DNA from: DATLGB01 sp037724045
Lineage (GTDB): Bacteria > Actinomycetota > Thermoleophilia > Solirubrobacterales > Solirubrobacteraceae
Reading direction: 5' to 3'
Assembly (NCBI GenBank): GCA_037724045.1
Contig: JBBJOW010000097.1
Span: forward strand, 1-7,351
DNA: 7,351 nucleotides
Notes under the pieces: model-generated
The model's database searches: none
The model's input: only the letters and a program-made list of their open reading frames with translations
What the model was told of the DNA's origin: nothing
Part shown: in pieces, positions 5,811-7,351 of the stretch
Layout of the letters: each line of letters begins with the position of its first letter
Numbering within the stretch: the stretch's first letter is position 1
Program-made: the position numbers and the translations under genes

Positions 5811-6826
5811 GCGGCCGGCACCGACTCCTTGTAGCGGGCGGCCATCTCCTCGAGCCCCACCGCGACGTAGTCGCCGGCGTGCCCGGCCGAGCCGAACTGC
5901 TGCATGCGCTCCGAGACGACCTCGCGCATGCCCTGGCGGGTGGCCTTCAAGAAGTTCCGCGGATCGAAGTTGTCCGGCGCGTCGCGCAGCGCCTCGCGTG
6001 CCCCGGCGGTCATCGCCAGGCGACCGTCGGTGTCGACGTTGACCTTGCGCACCCCGTGCCGGATCCCCTGCTGGATCTCCTCGACGGGCACGCCGAAGGC
6101 GGGCTCCATCTCGCCACCGGCGGCGTTGATGCGCTCGATGAGGTCGGCGGGAACGCTAGAGGAGCCGTGCATGACGAGGTGCGTGTTCGGCAACCGCCGG
6201 TGGATCTCCTCGATCACGCTCATGGCCAGGACGCCGCTGTCCGGCTTCTGGGTGAACTTGTAGGCGCCGTGACTGGTGCCGATCGCCACCGCCAGCGCAT
6301 CCACGCCGGTCCGCGACACGAAGTCCTCGGCCTGCTCGGGATCGGTCAGGTTGACCTCCCCGGAGCCCACCCCGTCCTCGATCCCGCCGAGGGTGCCGAG
6401 CTCGCCCTCGACGCTCACGCCGCGGGCGTGGGCGTACTCGACGACCTCACGCGTGACCGCGATGTTCTCCTCATAGCTGGAGACCGTCTTGGCGTCCTCC
6501 CCCAGCGACCCGTCCATCATCACGCTCGTGAAGCCGAGCTCGATCGCGGTGATGCAGGTCTGCGGGCAGTTGCCGTGGTCCTGGTGCAGCGCGACCGGGA
6601 TGTCCGGCCACGTATCCGTGGCCGCGGCCATCATCGCGTAGAGGAAGCGGTCGCCCGCGTACTTGCGCGCGCCGTTGGAGGCCTGGACGATCACCGGCGA
6701 CGCGTTCTCCGCCGCCGCCTCCATGATTCCCTGGAGCTGCTCCATGTTGTTGACGTTGAAGGCGCCGACGCCGTAGCCGCCGGCGGCGGCCTCGTCGAGC
6801 AGTTGGCGTAGGGAGACAAGGGGCAT
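5807..6826 (-). CDS. fba: Class II fructose-1,6-bisphosphate aldolase
   Basis: A 339-aa Zn-dependent aldolase condensing dihydroxyacetone phosphate with glyceraldehyde-3-phosphate. In the CBB cycle it often also uses erythrose-4-phosphate to give sedoheptulose-1,7-bisphosphate. Seen: GAFNVNNMEQ (21-30), the catalytic/zinc motif LHQDHG (80-85; D83 catalytic, H84 zinc), SVMMDGS (101-107), VEGELGTLGG (139-148), zinc ligands H186 (GTSHGAYK) and H220 (VMHGSSS), and the phosphate/substrate motif KVNVDTDGR (261-269). The length and the insert around SYEENIAVTREVVEYAHARGVSVEGELG fit the CbbA type found in CBB operons. Start ATG 6826 has GGAG at 6834-6837. The gene begins 1 nt after the glpX stop and its own stop overlaps the GTG of the ComB-like gene. 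Confidence 0.97.
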   Translation of the reverse strand: MPLVSLRQLLDEAAAGGYGVGAFNVNNMEQLQGIMEAAAENASPVIVQASNGARKYAGDRFLYAMMAAATDTWPDIPVALHQDHGNCPQTCITAIELGFTSVMMDGSLGEDAKTVSSYEENIAVTREVVEYAHARGVSVEGELGTLGGIEDGVGSGEVNLTDPEQAEDFVSRTGVDALAVAIGTSHGAYKFTQKPDSGVLAMSVIEEIHRRLPNTHLVMHGSSSVPADLIERINAAGGEMEPAFGVPVEEIQQGIRHGVRKVNVDTDGRLAMTAGAREALRDAPDNFDPRNFLKATRQGMREVVSERMQQFGSAGHAGDYVAVGLEEMAARYKESVPAA

Positions 6827-6827
6827 G

Positions 6828-7351
6828 TCAGTTCTCCGGGGGTTGGTAGTTGGGGACGACGGCGGAGGCCCGCGAGACCTTGCCGGCGGTGACCAGGATG
6901 GTGTGGACGCGCAGATGATCGTCTTCGGGCACGGGCGCCGGGACGAGGCCGCTCGTCACCCCGGCGGCGGCGAAGAGCGCCGGGCCCGGGGCGAGGTCAT
7001 CGAGGCTCAAGGTCGCATCGAGGTCGACCCCTGCGTCCGCCAGCGCACGGATCTCGTCGTCGCGCTGGGGCGCGAGCCGGGCCTGCATCCCGCCGCCCAG
7101 GGCTCGCACGGCGCAGGCGGTCATGACGCCCTCGGGCGTGCCGCCGATGCCCATGAGCACGTCGGCGTCGCCGTCGTCGAGCACCGCGGCAAGCGCGCCG
7201 GCCACGTCGCCTGCGGTGGGGGTGCTGACGCGCGCGCCCGCGGCGCGCAGGTCGCGCACGAGCTCGAGGTGACGCGGCTTGTCGAGGATGACGACCCGGA
7301 GCTCGGTCAGGGAGATCCCGAGCGCCTGCGCGATGCGCCGAGCGTTCTCGA
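6828..7351 (-). CDS. glpX: Class II fructose-1,6-bisphosphatase GlpX (partial, N-terminal half beyond right edge)
   Basis: The C-terminal 173 residues of a GlpX-type sugar bisphosphatase; the frame is open to the right edge, and about half of a usual 320-340-aa protein is missing. Family features: VVILDKPRHLELV (visible residues 19-31), the turn GDVAGAL (47-53), the glycine-rich LMGIGGTPEGV (65-75), GGGMQARL, a DLDATLSLDDL segment matching the conserved region before the FAAAGVT strand, and a terminal HTILVTAGKVSR. The enzyme hydrolyses fructose-1,6-bisphosphate; in autotrophs GlpX-type enzymes often also hydrolyse sedoheptulose-1,7-bisphosphate, supplying both regeneration branches of the CBB cycle. 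A GTG at 7259 would give a shorter protein, but the upstream residues clearly belong to the family, so the true start lies outside. It is first in the visible operon and ends 1 nt before fba. Confidence 0.95.
   Translation of the reverse strand, partial: ENARRIAQALGISLTELRVVILDKPRHLELVRDLRAAGARVSTPTAGDVAGALAAVLDDGDADVLMGIGGTPEGVMTACAVRALGGGMQARLAPQRDDEIRALADAGVDLDATLSLDDLAPGPALFAAAGVTSGLVPAPVPEDDHLRVHTILVTAGKVSRASAVVPNYQPPEN

Noticed and set aside
1..7351. CRISPR arrays, tRNA/rRNA genes, insertion sequences, phage or defence genes
   Set aside because: No spaced direct repeats, RNA-gene signatures, transposase motifs or terminal inverted repeats were seen; the window is densely filled with metabolic genes.

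Overview
The window is almost entirely one co-directional block on the minus strand: a Calvin-Benson-Bassham (CBB) carbon-fixation operon read from right to left, followed by two accessory genes. GC content and third-position GC are very high. RuBisCO is the red-type Form I (IC/IE-like) with a CbbX activase, and the leftmost gene resembles a UspA-like family I associate with Actinobacteria. I infer a high-GC actinobacterium, possibly of the Thermoleophilia/Solirubrobacterales kind. The taxonomy is inference from protein style, not proven. A run of exactly 100 N (1128-1227) marks a scaffold gap, so this is a draft or metagenome-derived assembly.

Layout in direction of transcription: glpX 3' part (7351-6828, cut by the right edge), class II fructose-bisphosphate aldolase fba (6826-5807), a ComB-family phosphatase (5810-5079), cbbL (5045-3594), cbbS (3582-3094), cbbX (3097-2147) and phosphoribulokinase prk (2150-1069, interrupted by the gap). 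Spacing is very tight: 1 nt for glpX/fba, a GTGA overlap for fba/comB, 33 nt for comB/cbbL, 11 nt for cbbL/cbbS, an ATGA overlap for cbbS/cbbX and a TTGA overlap for cbbX/prk. The seven genes therefore look like one transcript with translational coupling. Its promoter must lie right of the window. A hairpin just after prk probably marks the operon end, and a candidate promoter follows it.

Downstream lie a small stand-alone CBS-pair protein (927-514) and a UspA-like protein running off the left edge (416-1).

How the genes work together: aldolase and GlpX make fructose-6-phosphate (possibly also sedoheptulose-7-phosphate) for RuBP regeneration. PRK makes RuBP, CbbL8S8 fixes CO2, and CbbX removes inhibitory sugar phosphates from RuBisCO. 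No CbbY/XuBP phosphatase, phosphoglycolate phosphatase, carboxysome gene or CbbR regulator is visible. The outlier is the ComB-like phosphatase between fba and cbbL. ComB is known from coenzyme M synthesis, and here it may have been recruited to clean up or recycle a phosphorylated CBB metabolite. It is the best candidate for undescribed biology in the window, followed by the CBS protein as a possible adenylate sensor and the low-complexity C-terminal tail of CbbS.
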